DNA from: a virus
Direction: 5' to 3' (one strand)
DNA: 27,342 bases
Virus record (IMG/VR): IMGVR_UViG_3300021962_005878
Span: 1 to 27,342 of that record
Shown here: piece by piece, positions 15,506 to 20,585 of the stretch
Layout: each line of letters opens with the position of its first letter
Numbering within the stretch: the first letter of the stretch is position 1
Translations under genes and position numbers: made by a program
Notes under the pieces: generated by a model
The model's input: only the letters and a program-made list of their open reading frames with translations
What the model was told of the DNA's origin: nothing
The model's database searches: none

Positions 15506-16163
15506 AGGTTTCGAATACGATCTACTAGACTTTGCGGAGCTGCAAAGAATAGATGGTCCAACACGTCTCTATGAGACACCAGAAGGGAAGAGATATCCGT
15601 CTGTCACCGCCGTCCTCGGTAAGATGACTGATAAGTCTGCCCTCGAAGCTTGGAAGAAAAGAGTCGGCGAGGACGAAGCAGCCCGAGTTTCATCTCGGGC
15701 TGCCACTCGTGGAACTAACATCCATACCATGTGTGAGAACTACGTGTTAGGTCATGACATTGATACGTCGATGCCTCATAACATGATGATGTTCCGCCAG
15801 ATCAAGATGATTCTTGACGACAAGGTCGACATGATCCGAGCCACAGAATGCACTCTGTTCTCTGATCATCTGAAGCTAGCAGGTTCATGCGACCTGATAG
15901 CAGACTACGACGGCCGTCTATCGATCATCGACTACAAGACTTCATCTAAACTCAAACGTAAGGAATGGATCGAAGGTTACTTCATGCAAGCCAGTCTCTA
16001 TGCATACATGCTATGGGAGATGACAGGCATCTTAGTGAAGGATATCGTTATCATCATTGGTGTCGACGATTCTCTCGAGGCACAGGTGTTTAGGGAACGA
16101 CCTCAAAACTACCTTGAAAAAGCGGTGGATCTGGTTCGATCTTACCATCAAATGTACGGATAA
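15474..16163 (+). CDS. PD-(D/E)XK nuclease, RecB/Cas4-like exonuclease
   Basis: A 229-aa nuclease with the full RecB-type motif set: RGTNIH (R79, G80, H84), E125, D140 in LAGSCDLIADYDG, D153-Y-K155 in IIDYKTS, and Q172...Y176 in FMQASLYAYML. These build the metal site and the QxxxY motif of RecB, AddB and Cas4 nucleases. Phages use such enzymes for recombination or host DNA breakdown. It begins with TTG 15474 inside phoH, with AAGGA 13 nt upstream. It is the last gene before a strong terminator, so the phoH-nuclease pair closes this transcription unit. The polarity and the substrate cannot be told. Confidence 0.9.
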   Translation: MLVKNSDFNRKGFEYDLLDFAELQRIDGPTRLYETPEGKRYPSVTAVLGKMTDKSALEAWKKRVGEDEAARVSSRAATRGTNIHTMCENYVLGHDIDTSMPHNMMMFRQIKMILDDKVDMIRATECTLFSDHLKLAGSCDLIADYDGRLSIIDYKTSSKLKRKEWIEGYFMQASLYAYMLWEMTGILVKDIVIIIGVDDSLEAQVFRERPQNYLEKAVDLVRSYHQMYG

Positions 16164-16164
16164 G

Positions 16165-16192
16165 AAAATGCGGCTTCGGTCGCATTTTTTTT
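16165..16192 (+). terminator. Rho-independent terminator after the nuclease gene
   Basis: Directly after the stop (16161-16163), AAAATGCGGC and GTCGCATTTT form a 10-bp stem with one G.U pair around a TTCG tetraloop, followed by an uninterrupted T tract to 16192. It separates the replication block from the promoter-rich accessory region. Confidence 0.93.
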
Positions 16193-16201
16193 GACAATAA
16201 A

Positions 16202-16243
16202 CATGTACATTTTATCAAAACTTTGGTAAGGTGGACCTATAAT
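16202..16243 (+). promoter_or_regulatory. Phage promoter element, ATGTACA type (copy 2, 42-bp repeat)
   Basis: TGTACA is at 16204-16209, TAAGGT 17 nt further on (16227-16232), and a perfect TATAAT at 16238-16243. The 42 bp from CATGTACA to TATAAT are identical to 17106-17147. It lies right after a terminator and ahead of a small gene with a strong ribosome-binding site, so a promoter here is very likely. Which hexamers serve as -35 and -10 is not settled. Confidence 0.75.
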
Positions 16244-16259
16244 CAAAGAGGAAAAAATC

Positions 16260-16439
16260 ATGACTAACACCATTACCTTCGACTTCGACTACAACCACAA
16301 CATCTTCGAAACCCTCGTCCCATACTATTCACACATCACCAACATCATTTACAATACCAACAACACCAATCCCGAAATCACCATCACCTTCACCACTCTC
16401 GAAATTCTCAATCAATTCAAACTCGAAAATTATCTTTAA
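16260..16439 (+). CDS. Unknown 59-aa Thr/Asn/Ile-rich protein
   Basis: The ATG at 16260 follows AGAGGAAAAAATC, a strong ribosome-binding site, right behind promoter copy 2. The product is dominated by Thr, Asn, Ile, Phe and Tyr, with a low-complexity middle (NIIYNTNNTNPEITITFTTL). The coding strand is very poor in G and rich in C and A, unlike the genes around it. No family is recognised. The promoter plus strong ribosome-binding site suggest a highly expressed, probably early, host-directed micro-protein. Confidence 0.65.
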   Translation: MTNTITFDFDYNHNIFETLVPYYSHITNIIYNTNNTNPEITITFTTLEILNQFKLENYL

Positions 16440-16464
16440 TTTTTAAAAATAAGTGAGATTTTCA

Positions 16465-16662
16465 ATGTTTATTATTTCTCGTACTGATCGTAAAACCGGC
16501 GACACGAATTACTATTCTGACCGCGTCAATCCTATCAGTCGTCGTATTAGTTATGCTAAAACGTTTTCCTGCCTTCGGTCTGCTGAACACTTCTACAATA
16601 CGTATCTAAGTGGTACTATCGGCGCTAAAAAGAATTTTATTTTTAAAATTATCGAAAATTAA
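16465..16662 (+). CDS. Unknown 65-aa basic protein
   Basis: The ATG at 16465 has GTGAG 8 nt upstream. A longer frame from GTG 16453 lacks a ribosome-binding site and is less likely. The product begins MFIISRTDRKTGDTNYYSD and ends in a Lys/Phe/Ile-rich tail. The words ISRRISYAKTFSCLRSAEHF suggest a small beta-alpha protein. It ends just 3 nt before promoter copy 3. Family and function are unknown. Confidence 0.6.
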   Translation: MFIISRTDRKTGDTNYYSDRVNPISRRISYAKTFSCLRSAEHFYNTYLSGTIGAKKNFIFKIIEN

Positions 16663-16665
16663 GGG

Positions 16666-16705
16666 TGTACAATATTTCGAAAACATTGTATCCTGGGTAT
16701 ATGAT
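16666..16705 (+). promoter_or_regulatory. Phage promoter element, ATGTACA type (copy 3, GTGTACA variant)
   Basis: TGTACA is at 16666-16671, TATCCT exactly 17 nt on (16689-16694), and TATGAT 28 nt on (16700-16705), with TTTCGAAAAC between. The spacing is the same as in copies 2 and 4. The next gene starts at 16724 behind AAGAAGGA. Confidence 0.62.
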
Positions 16706-16723
16706 AAAGAAGGAAAAAATATT

Positions 16724-16936
16724 ATGACTCGACTTTTTGAATACATCCTTGCACAAGATGATCCTTTTGATTTCATCTATGAAGCCCTCGGTGGAACTCA
16801 TGGTGTTGAAACCATGAAAACTTGCACTGAGATGTATGGTGATATCTCTATAGACTATCGTTTGCATCCAGATGATGATTTTGAACGCATCATTGAGATT
16901 ATGGTCGGTATCATGGAGGAATGGAAGTATGAGTAG
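16724..16936 (+). CDS. Unknown 70-aa acidic protein
   Basis: The ATG at 16724 has AAGAAGGA upstream and follows promoter copy 3; an in-frame start at 16610 would run through that promoter and is rejected. The protein is acidic (YILAQDDPFDFIYEALGG near the start, HPDDDFERIIEIMVGIMEEW at the end) and probably helical. It overlaps the next gene by 8 nt (ATGAGTAG). Small acidic proteins made from early promoters often inhibit host factors, but nothing here proves it. Confidence 0.65.
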   Translation: MTRLFEYILAQDDPFDFIYEALGGTHGVETMKTCTEMYGDISIDYRLHPDDDFERIIEIMVGIMEEWKYE

Positions 16937-17105
16937 TTCTATTCTTGCCTTTTCCTACTTCGGCAGAGAGACTGTTGAACGTGCAGTCGCTTCATATTTT
17001 GCCAAGCATGGCGTCACAGAAGATGTTCGTGACTATCTGATGGTTCTCGAGGACGAAAAGCCAGACGATTTTTTTCAGCTAGTTTGTGATTTTATCGAAA
17101 AATAG
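16929..17105 (+). CDS. Unknown 58-aa helical protein
   Basis: The ATG at 16929 overlaps the upstream stop. The product is a likely pair of amphipathic helices (GRETVERAVASYFAKHGV, then EDVRDYLMVLEDEKPDDFFQ), ending DFIEK. Promoter copy 4 starts immediately after its stop. It is co-transcribed with the 70-aa protein, perhaps as a two-gene unit. Function unknown. Confidence 0.62.
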   Translation: MSSSILAFSYFGRETVERAVASYFAKHGVTEDVRDYLMVLEDEKPDDFFQLVCDFIEK

Positions 17106-17147
17106 CATGTACATTTTATCAAAACTTTGGTAAGGTGGACCTATAAT
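17106..17147 (+). promoter_or_regulatory. Phage promoter element, ATGTACA type (copy 4, exact 42-bp repeat of copy 2)
   Basis: TGTACA is at 17108-17113, TAAGGT at 17131-17136 and TATAAT at 17142-17147. All 42 bases match 16202-16243. It directs transcription toward the small membrane protein gene at 17164. Confidence 0.75.
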
Positions 17148-17163
17148 GATGAAGGAAGAAAAA

Positions 17164-17310
17164 ATGATGAAGTACGTAGCAGTTTTCGCCGGTCTGATGA
17201 TCATGTGTGTTCCTGAAGATGCAAGCCTTCTTCGTTTCGCCGTACAAGGCCTCGTCGGTCTCTCTATCTTTATCGCTGGTACAGTCGCACTGATTGATTC
17301 CGCTGAATAA
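17164..17310 (+). CDS. Unknown 48-aa membrane protein
   Basis: The ATG at 17164 (double ATG) lies behind GAAGGAAGAAAAA and promoter copy 4. The product has two hydrophobic segments, KYVAVFAGLMIMCV (3-16) and FAVQGLVGLSIFIAGTVALI (25-44), joined by a short polar loop with PED. It should be a hairpin-like inner-membrane protein. With its own promoter and strong ribosome-binding site it could be an early host-envelope modifier. No family is recognised. Confidence 0.65.
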   Translation: MMKYVAVFAGLMIMCVPEDASLLRFAVQGLVGLSIFIAGTVALIDSAE

Positions 17311-17326
17311 TATTTGAAAATAAACA

Positions 17327-17363
17327 TGTACAAATAAGCCATTCTTTGGTAGAATGGTATTAC
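17327..17363 (+). promoter_or_regulatory. Phage promoter element, ATGTACA type (copy 5) with overlapping inverted repeats
   Basis: TGTACA is at 17327-17332, TAGAAT exactly 17 nt on (17350-17355) and TATTAC at 17358-17363. Two inverted repeats overlap the start region and exclude each other: CCATTC with GAATGG (17339-17357) and TTGGTA with TACCAA (17347-17366). This may be an operator for the DUF932 gene at 17388. Confidence 0.62.
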
Positions 17364-17387
17364 CAAATTGAAAAAGGAAACTATATT

Positions 17388-18335
17388 ATGGCTCATATGA
17401 TTGAATTTCTCGACGGCAAGGCTTCGATGGCTTATGCAGGCGAAACTCCGTGGCACGGCCTCGGCACGAAGGTCTCGAACGACCTCACTCCTGATCAGAT
17501 GCTAAAGGCTGCTGGTCTTGACTGGAAGGTCAATCCAGTTCCTGCTTTCGCCGATATTGCCGGCAAGCAAGTCGACATCGGCCACTCCGCTCTGGTCCGT
17601 GACGTCGACAACAAGATCCTCGACGTGATCACCAACGACTGGGTTCCGAATCAGAACGAAGCAGCCTTCGAATTCTTCAATGATTTCGTTGCAGCCGGCG
17701 AGATGGAAATGCACACCGCCGGTTCTCTTCGTGATGGTCAACTTGTTTGGGCCTTGGCAAAGGTGAAGGATTCCTTCGAATTGTTCAAAGGTGATCAGGT
17801 TGATTCCTACCTGCTCTTTACCAATCCGCATAAGTATGGTTGGTCGATCGACGTTCGCTTCACTCCTGTTCGCGTCGTTTGCAACAACACTCTCACTCTC
17901 TCGCTCAACAGCCAGTCGAGCAAGATCGTCAAGGTCAGCCATCGCCGCGAGTTTGACGGTGACGTTGTCAAGGAAACACTCGGTGTTGCCAAGGAAAAGC
18001 TTGCCAAGTATAAGGAAATGGCTGCTTACCTCGGTTCGAAGCGCTACACTGACGAGAACATCGTCGAGTATTTCCAGCGTGTATTCCCTGTCACTGGTTC
18101 GAAGAAAGATCTCAGCAAGAATGCTGGTATCGCTCTCGAAATCATGGACCAGCAGCCTGGTGCCGAGTTTGGTGAAGGTAGCTGGTGGCAGGCTTTCAAC
18201 GCGGTTACCTTCATGACTGATCACATGATTGGTCGAAATGCAGATAATCGTATGACTTCTGCTTGGTACGGTTCGAACAAGAACCTCAAGACAAAGGCAT
18301 TGGAAACTGCGATTGAGTTTGCAGACGCAGCATAA
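17388..18335 (+). CDS. DUF932 phage/plasmid-like protein
   Basis: A 315-aa protein with the hallmarks of DUF932 (phage/plasmid-like TIGR03299 type): the N-terminal TPWHGLGTKVSNDLTPDQML, a repeated D-based core (LRDGQLVWALAKV), and the VRFTPVRVVCNNTLTLSL word at about 166-183. The C-terminus contains GSWWQAFNAVTFMTDHMIGR. The family is widespread on phages and plasmids and its biochemical role is unknown. I chose ATG 17388 because GGAAACTATATT precedes it; the in-frame ATG at 17346 lies inside the promoter region. Codon use here is richer in C and G than in the neighbours, consistent with high expression. Confidence 0.88.
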   Translation: MAHMIEFLDGKASMAYAGETPWHGLGTKVSNDLTPDQMLKAAGLDWKVNPVPAFADIAGKQVDIGHSALVRDVDNKILDVITNDWVPNQNEAAFEFFNDFVAAGEMEMHTAGSLRDGQLVWALAKVKDSFELFKGDQVDSYLLFTNPHKYGWSIDVRFTPVRVVCNNTLTLSLNSQSSKIVKVSHRREFDGDVVKETLGVAKEKLAKYKEMAAYLGSKRYTDENIVEYFQRVFPVTGSKKDLSKNAGIALEIMDQQPGAEFGEGSWWQAFNAVTFMTDHMIGRNADNRMTSAWYGSNKNLKTKALETAIEFADAA

Positions 18336-18346
18336 GGAATTATATA

Positions 18347-18685
18347 ATGTTTGAAGTCAAGAGTCGGTCCCCAGAATCCTGGGGACCTCTTGCTGCTATT
18401 AGCGAGAGTAAGTTCAATCAGATCCTCAACAGTCAGCCCGGTTCTACAAAGGATAAGATCAAGAAACTTAAGAAACTCAAGACTTATAAGGTCCAGTTCA
18501 AAAAGGTTTGGCAATCAGGTTACTTTGAGATACAGGCTCAAGATGACTATTCTGTTAGTACTGCAGCTAAGCAATACTTTAAGGAGAATGCAGAATCCAT
18601 CGAGTTCGAAGAACAAGCTCGCAATCAGTGGGCAGATGGTTATGCTGGTTATGATTCTATTAGTTATGTAAAGGTAAGGAGTTAA
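18347..18685 (+). CDS. Unknown 112-aa protein
   Basis: Starts 11 nt after the DUF932 gene with AAGGAATTATATA upstream, so it is likely co-transcribed. It has a basic middle (KDKIKKLKKLKTYKVQFKKV at about 36-55) and an acidic second half with aromatic residues (QWADGYAGYDSISYVKVRS at the end). The central segment alternates like beta strands (KVWQSGYFEIQAQDDYSV). Family and function are unknown. Confidence 0.7.
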   Translation: MFEVKSRSPESWGPLAAISESKFNQILNSQPGSTKDKIKKLKKLKTYKVQFKKVWQSGYFEIQAQDDYSVSTAAKQYFKENAESIEFEEQARNQWADGYAGYDSISYVKVRS

Positions 18686-18688
18686 GTT

Positions 18689-18931
18689 ATGTTTTGGTTG
18701 TGGTTGATTGTTGCTATTACGATTATTTCAGTTGGTGTATATGTTCTTGGTGTGCTTGATTGGGATGAAGATCAAAAGGTAGGCTTGTTTTGGGCTATCT
18801 TTATTGGAGCATTGCTGTGGCCGCTTGTACTTATTGCCGCAGTTATTGTTGGTCCGTTCGTCGGTCTCTTCTGGCTCGGTCATCGTAAGCGTCAGAAGCT
18901 CAAGAAGGAAAAATCTACCACGAATAAATAA
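18689..18931 (+). CDS. 80-aa inner-membrane protein with two or three hydrophobic segments
   Basis: The first hydrophobic segment covers residues 2-22 (WLWLIVAITIISVGVYVLGV). A short acidic loop (DWDEDQ) follows, then a long hydrophobic stretch from 31 to 65 that could be one or two helices. The end is very basic (HRKRQKLKKEKSTTNK). Size and shape allow a holin, but also any small envelope protein. A cell-wall hydrolase gene lies 1.7 kb downstream on the same strand. The start is ATG 18689, 3 nt after the preceding stop. A holin role is only a possibility. Confidence 0.68.
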   Translation: MFWLWLIVAITIISVGVYVLGVLDWDEDQKVGLFWAIFIGALLWPLVLIAAVIVGPFVGLFWLGHRKRQKLKKEKSTTNK

Positions 18932-18935
18932 GTGA

Positions 18936-19121
18936 ATGGTAGAAGAAAATGGTACTTACTTTGTAGGCATGTCTTTTGAAACCGAGGATGACGATGAGAT
19001 CGTTTTCCCGGTGATGTTCCATACAAAGAATTACAAGGAAGCGCTTACACTCACTCGGTGCATTGCCGCAGGTGATCCAAGAAAACGAGTGATGTTTGCA
19101 GATATTGATGAGGATTTCTAA
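18936..19121 (+). CDS. Unknown 61-aa acidic protein
   Basis: Starts 4 nt after the membrane protein gene and ends one base before the next ATG. It is acidic, with a DDDE turn between two strand-like segments (GTYFVGMSFETEDDDEIVFP) and a helix (YKEALTLTRCIAAGD). It looks like a small alpha/beta protein and has no recognised family. Tight packing with its neighbours supports it being real. Confidence 0.62.
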   Translation: MVEENGTYFVGMSFETEDDDEIVFPVMFHTKNYKEALTLTRCIAAGDPRKRVMFADIDEDF

Positions 19122-19122
19122 T

Positions 19123-19467
19123 ATGAAGAAACTTATTGCATCTTTAGTTGTCGGTAGTATGCTAATCTCTACTCCTGCCTTTGCTGATCATCGCCGTGAT
19201 CGAGATCATGTCCAGCAAGAGCGCCGTAAAAGTGGTTGTGGCTGGCTTTGTGGCGCCATCATCGGCGGTGTTGTAGTTGGTGCTCTGAGCTCGGGTAATC
19301 GCGGTCGCGAGAGGGATCGTGAGAGAGAAAGAGATTACGAGCCATACGAAGAAATCCGCTACTACCCACCTGATTATAGATATGATAGACGTTATTGTGT
19401 TCGCGAACAGATTACTGAATGGCGTCGAGGCGAACGCTACGTTTATTGGGAAACCCGTTGTAACTAA
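19123..19467 (+). CDS. Exported glycine-zipper, Arg-rich protein
   Basis: The 114-aa product has a Sec signal peptide, MKKLIASLVVGSMLISTPAF, with cleavage after AFA. It continues with a basic stretch, a glycine-zipper hydrophobic segment (CGAIIGGVVVGALSSG), a long Arg/Glu-rich repeat (RERDRERERDYEPYEE) and a Tyr/Arg-rich C-terminus with two Cys that could form a disulphide. It should sit in the periplasm or envelope. Similar small proteins are found in Rhizobiales genomes, so it may be host-derived. It is followed 10 nt on by another exported protein. Function unknown. Confidence 0.75.
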   Translation: MKKLIASLVVGSMLISTPAFADHRRDRDHVQQERRKSGCGWLCGAIIGGVVVGALSSGNRGRERDRERERDYEPYEEIRYYPPDYRYDRRYCVREQITEWRRGERYVYWETRCN

Positions 19468-19477
19468 GGAATAATAC

Positions 19478-19915
19478 ATGAAGAATTTTATCGCGCTAGC
19501 ACTCGTCATGCTGGCAACTCCAGCTATCGCACAGAAGACGCCTGTCGGTGTGACGTATGATACTACCATTGTCCGTGCGATTGATGGTGATACGATCGTA
19601 ATCACTGCACCATACCTACCAGCTCCTTTGAAGCCTGAACTCGGTGTTCGAATCTTCGGTGTTGATACACCTGAAAAGAGCTTTCGTGCCAAGTGTGAGA
19701 GCGAGAAGAAGCGCGGCGAACAGTCTTCTGAATTCACCAATTTGGTAATCAAATCTACAAAGAAGCATCAGGTTGTTCTGTACGATTGGGATAAGTTCGG
19801 CGGCCGTGTTCTTGGAGATATTCTCCTTGATGGTATGAGCCTTCGAGATCTTCTCATCAAGAACGGTTTTGCACGTGCATATTTTGGTGATGCAAAGCAA
19901 TCTTGGTGCAATTAA
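19478..19915 (+). CDS. Secreted thermonuclease (staphylococcal-nuclease family)
   Basis: A 145-aa SNase-domain protein with signal peptide MKNFIALALVMLATPAIA (cleavage near residue 18). Active-site residues map well: DGDT (36-39) as the calcium-side acids, R58, D63, T64 and E66 in VRIFGVDTPE, and R110 in FGGRVLGD, matching R35, D40, T41, E43 and R87 of the S. aureus enzyme. The mature protein would cut DNA or RNA in the periplasm or outside the cell. It forms a pair with the exported protein before it. Excluding competing DNA or scavenging nucleotides are possible roles. A promoter element follows right after its stop. Confidence 0.9.
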   Translation: MKNFIALALVMLATPAIAQKTPVGVTYDTTIVRAIDGDTIVITAPYLPAPLKPELGVRIFGVDTPEKSFRAKCESEKKRGEQSSEFTNLVIKSTKKHQVVLYDWDKFGGRVLGDILLDGMSLRDLLIKNGFARAYFGDAKQSWCN

Positions 19916-19918
19916 GCA

Positions 19919-19949
19919 TGTACAATTAAAGCCCGTTGGGGTATAAATA
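19919..19949 (+). promoter_or_regulatory. Promoter before the tmRNA: ATGTACA element merged with a T4-late-like box
   Basis: TGTACA (19919-19924) is followed after 17 nt by TATAAA, which is also the start of a perfect TATAAATA (19942-19949), the consensus of T4 late promoters. The site could thus serve the same early-type promoter as the other copies, late transcription through a gp33-dependent system, or both. It stands directly ahead of the tmRNA acceptor piece. Confidence 0.6.
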
Positions 19950-20018
19950 GAATATCAGTTGTTGACAATCAACAATAAAGGCGGAAAGACCGGGGTTCGA
20001 CTCCCCGCACCTCCACCA
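19950..20018 (+). ncRNA. tmRNA acceptor piece
   Basis: Carries the T arm (5-bp stem, 7-nt loop) and the 3' half of the acceptor stem with an encoded CCA at 20016-20018. Discriminator base A20015 is as in other tmRNAs. Just inside its 5' side a small hairpin GTTG/CAAC (19958-19973) may be part of a pseudoknot. The mature 5' end is not defined by the sequence. Confidence 0.82.
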
Positions 20019-20100
20019 TGGACACACAGTCTTTCAACCACATTGCACAGGATGTAATGTCACGATAGATTGACTGAGTTGCGCAACGTGTGTCCATGAT
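20019..20100 (+). other. Intervening segment of the permuted tmRNA, held by an 11-bp inverted repeat
   Basis: Between the CCA end and the new 5' end lie 82 nt. Their borders pair perfectly: CATGGACACAC (20017-20027) with GTGTGTCCATG (20088-20098). The stem would bring the two tmRNA ends together in the precursor, presenting a substrate for RNase P at 20101 and for 3' trimming at 20018. Confidence 0.85.
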
Positions 20101-20181
20101 GGGGGTGACTATGGAATTCGATTTTCGTGTAATAGGGCGGTTTGAGACTGATTGCTTGGCAAAGTGCCACTAAACATAAAT

Positions 20182-20226
20182 GCTAACGATAACGATAGCT
20201 TTGCAGATATCCGCCTAGCGGCATGA
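20182..20226 (+). other. tmRNA tag-peptide reading frame
   Basis: Resume codon GCT at 20182, then AAC GAT AAC and on to GCG GCA TGA. It encodes ANDNDSFADIRLAA, 14 residues. The final LAA is the ClpX recognition end, and ANDN is the shared start of alphaproteobacterial tags. It has no start codon of its own because translation resumes here after the switch from the stalled message. Confidence 0.9.
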
Positions 20227-20323
20227 TCTACACGGGTATGGCTCCACCTTGGAACAGAACGGGCCACTTGCTACCAGTTGAATCTCTGGTGCTACGAGTC
20301 ACCAGAAAAACTGCTGGTGATAG

Positions 20324-20331
20324 TATAAATA
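20324..20331 (+). promoter_or_regulatory. T4-late-like promoter box TATAAATA
   Basis: A perfect TATAAATA, followed by AAATATCAC; the box before the tmRNA (19942) is followed by the near-identical GAATATCAG. It lies about 260 nt upstream of the cell-wall hydrolase gene, so it could drive late expression of the lysis gene with a long leader. The phage encodes gp33, a late-transcription factor, 0.8 kb downstream, which fits. Confidence 0.5.
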
Positions 20332-20585
20332 AAATATCACGACGGAGGTTAGAATCCTCCATTGACTCTTACAAAACTTCAAGTCTTAGATGGCTAGAAA
20401 GCGGCATCATTCGGATGCCACCGACGAAAACACTAATGATTTTGCATTTCCAGTAAGAGGGAAATGGATGGAAGATACTTCGTTATTCTCTTGTGTATCT
20501 TCTTATAGCGGCAGAAAACTATATGGCTGGGATGCCTGTAAAGTAGTCTCTGTTTGCCAAAGTCATTGAGACTAAGAGGAAGAAC
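20332..20585 (+). other. Hairpin-rich non-coding leader before the cell-wall hydrolase gene
   Basis: No protein gene is seen here. Hairpins: GGAGG/CCTCC around TTAGAAT (20344-20360, shaped like a tRNA T arm), GGCATC/GATGCC (20403-20419), GAAGATAC/GTATCTTC (20471-20502) and TAGTCTC/GAGACTA (20544-20574), the last ending right at the ribosome-binding site AAGAGGA (20574-20580). It may be a structured 5' leader, a separate RNA or decayed RNA genes. None of the hairpins has a T tract, so they are not simple terminators. Confidence 0.55.

Larger units (their letters stand above)
19950..20320 (+). ncRNA. ssrA: Circularly permuted two-piece tmRNA gene
   Basis: tmRNA rescues stalled ribosomes and adds a degradation tag. 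Here the 3' tRNA-like end comes first: T-stem CGGGG/CCCCG with loop TTCGACT (19991-20007), then CACCTCC-A-CCA ending at 20018. The 5' end follows: GGGGGTG (20101-20107), which pairs with CACCTCC as a 7-bp acceptor stem with one G.U, and then a TGGAATTCGA word like the conserved D-loop of other tmRNAs. The tag frame is 20182-20226, reading ANDNDSFADIRLAA and stop. This permuted order and the ANDN start are typical of alphaproteobacterial tmRNA. Outer ends are estimates: the 5' end is after the promoter and the 3' end lies in the hairpins after 20270. Confidence 0.9.

Noticed and set aside
17502-18224. A 240-aa minus-strand open frame inside the DUF932 gene.
   Set aside because: It is the antisense shadow of a confidently identified gene, created by its codon bias.
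20296-20368. A tRNA-sized cloverleaf (GAGTCA/TGACTC ends, T-arm-like GGAGG-TTAGAAT-CCTCC).
   Set aside because: The D arm lacks the usual G10, T8 and GG of the loop, the anticodon stem-loop would have a 12-nt loop holding TATAAATA, and no U33 context exists. It may be a relic or part of the RNA leader, not a working tRNA.
20403-20419. GGCATC/GATGCC hairpin as a terminator of the tmRNA.
   Set aside because: No T tract follows; it is kept only as part of the structured leader.
20223-20456. A 77-aa plus-strand open frame starting in the tmRNA tag stop region.
   Set aside because: It overlaps the coding piece of the tmRNA and the late-like box, lacks a ribosome-binding site, and its sequence has no protein-like pattern.
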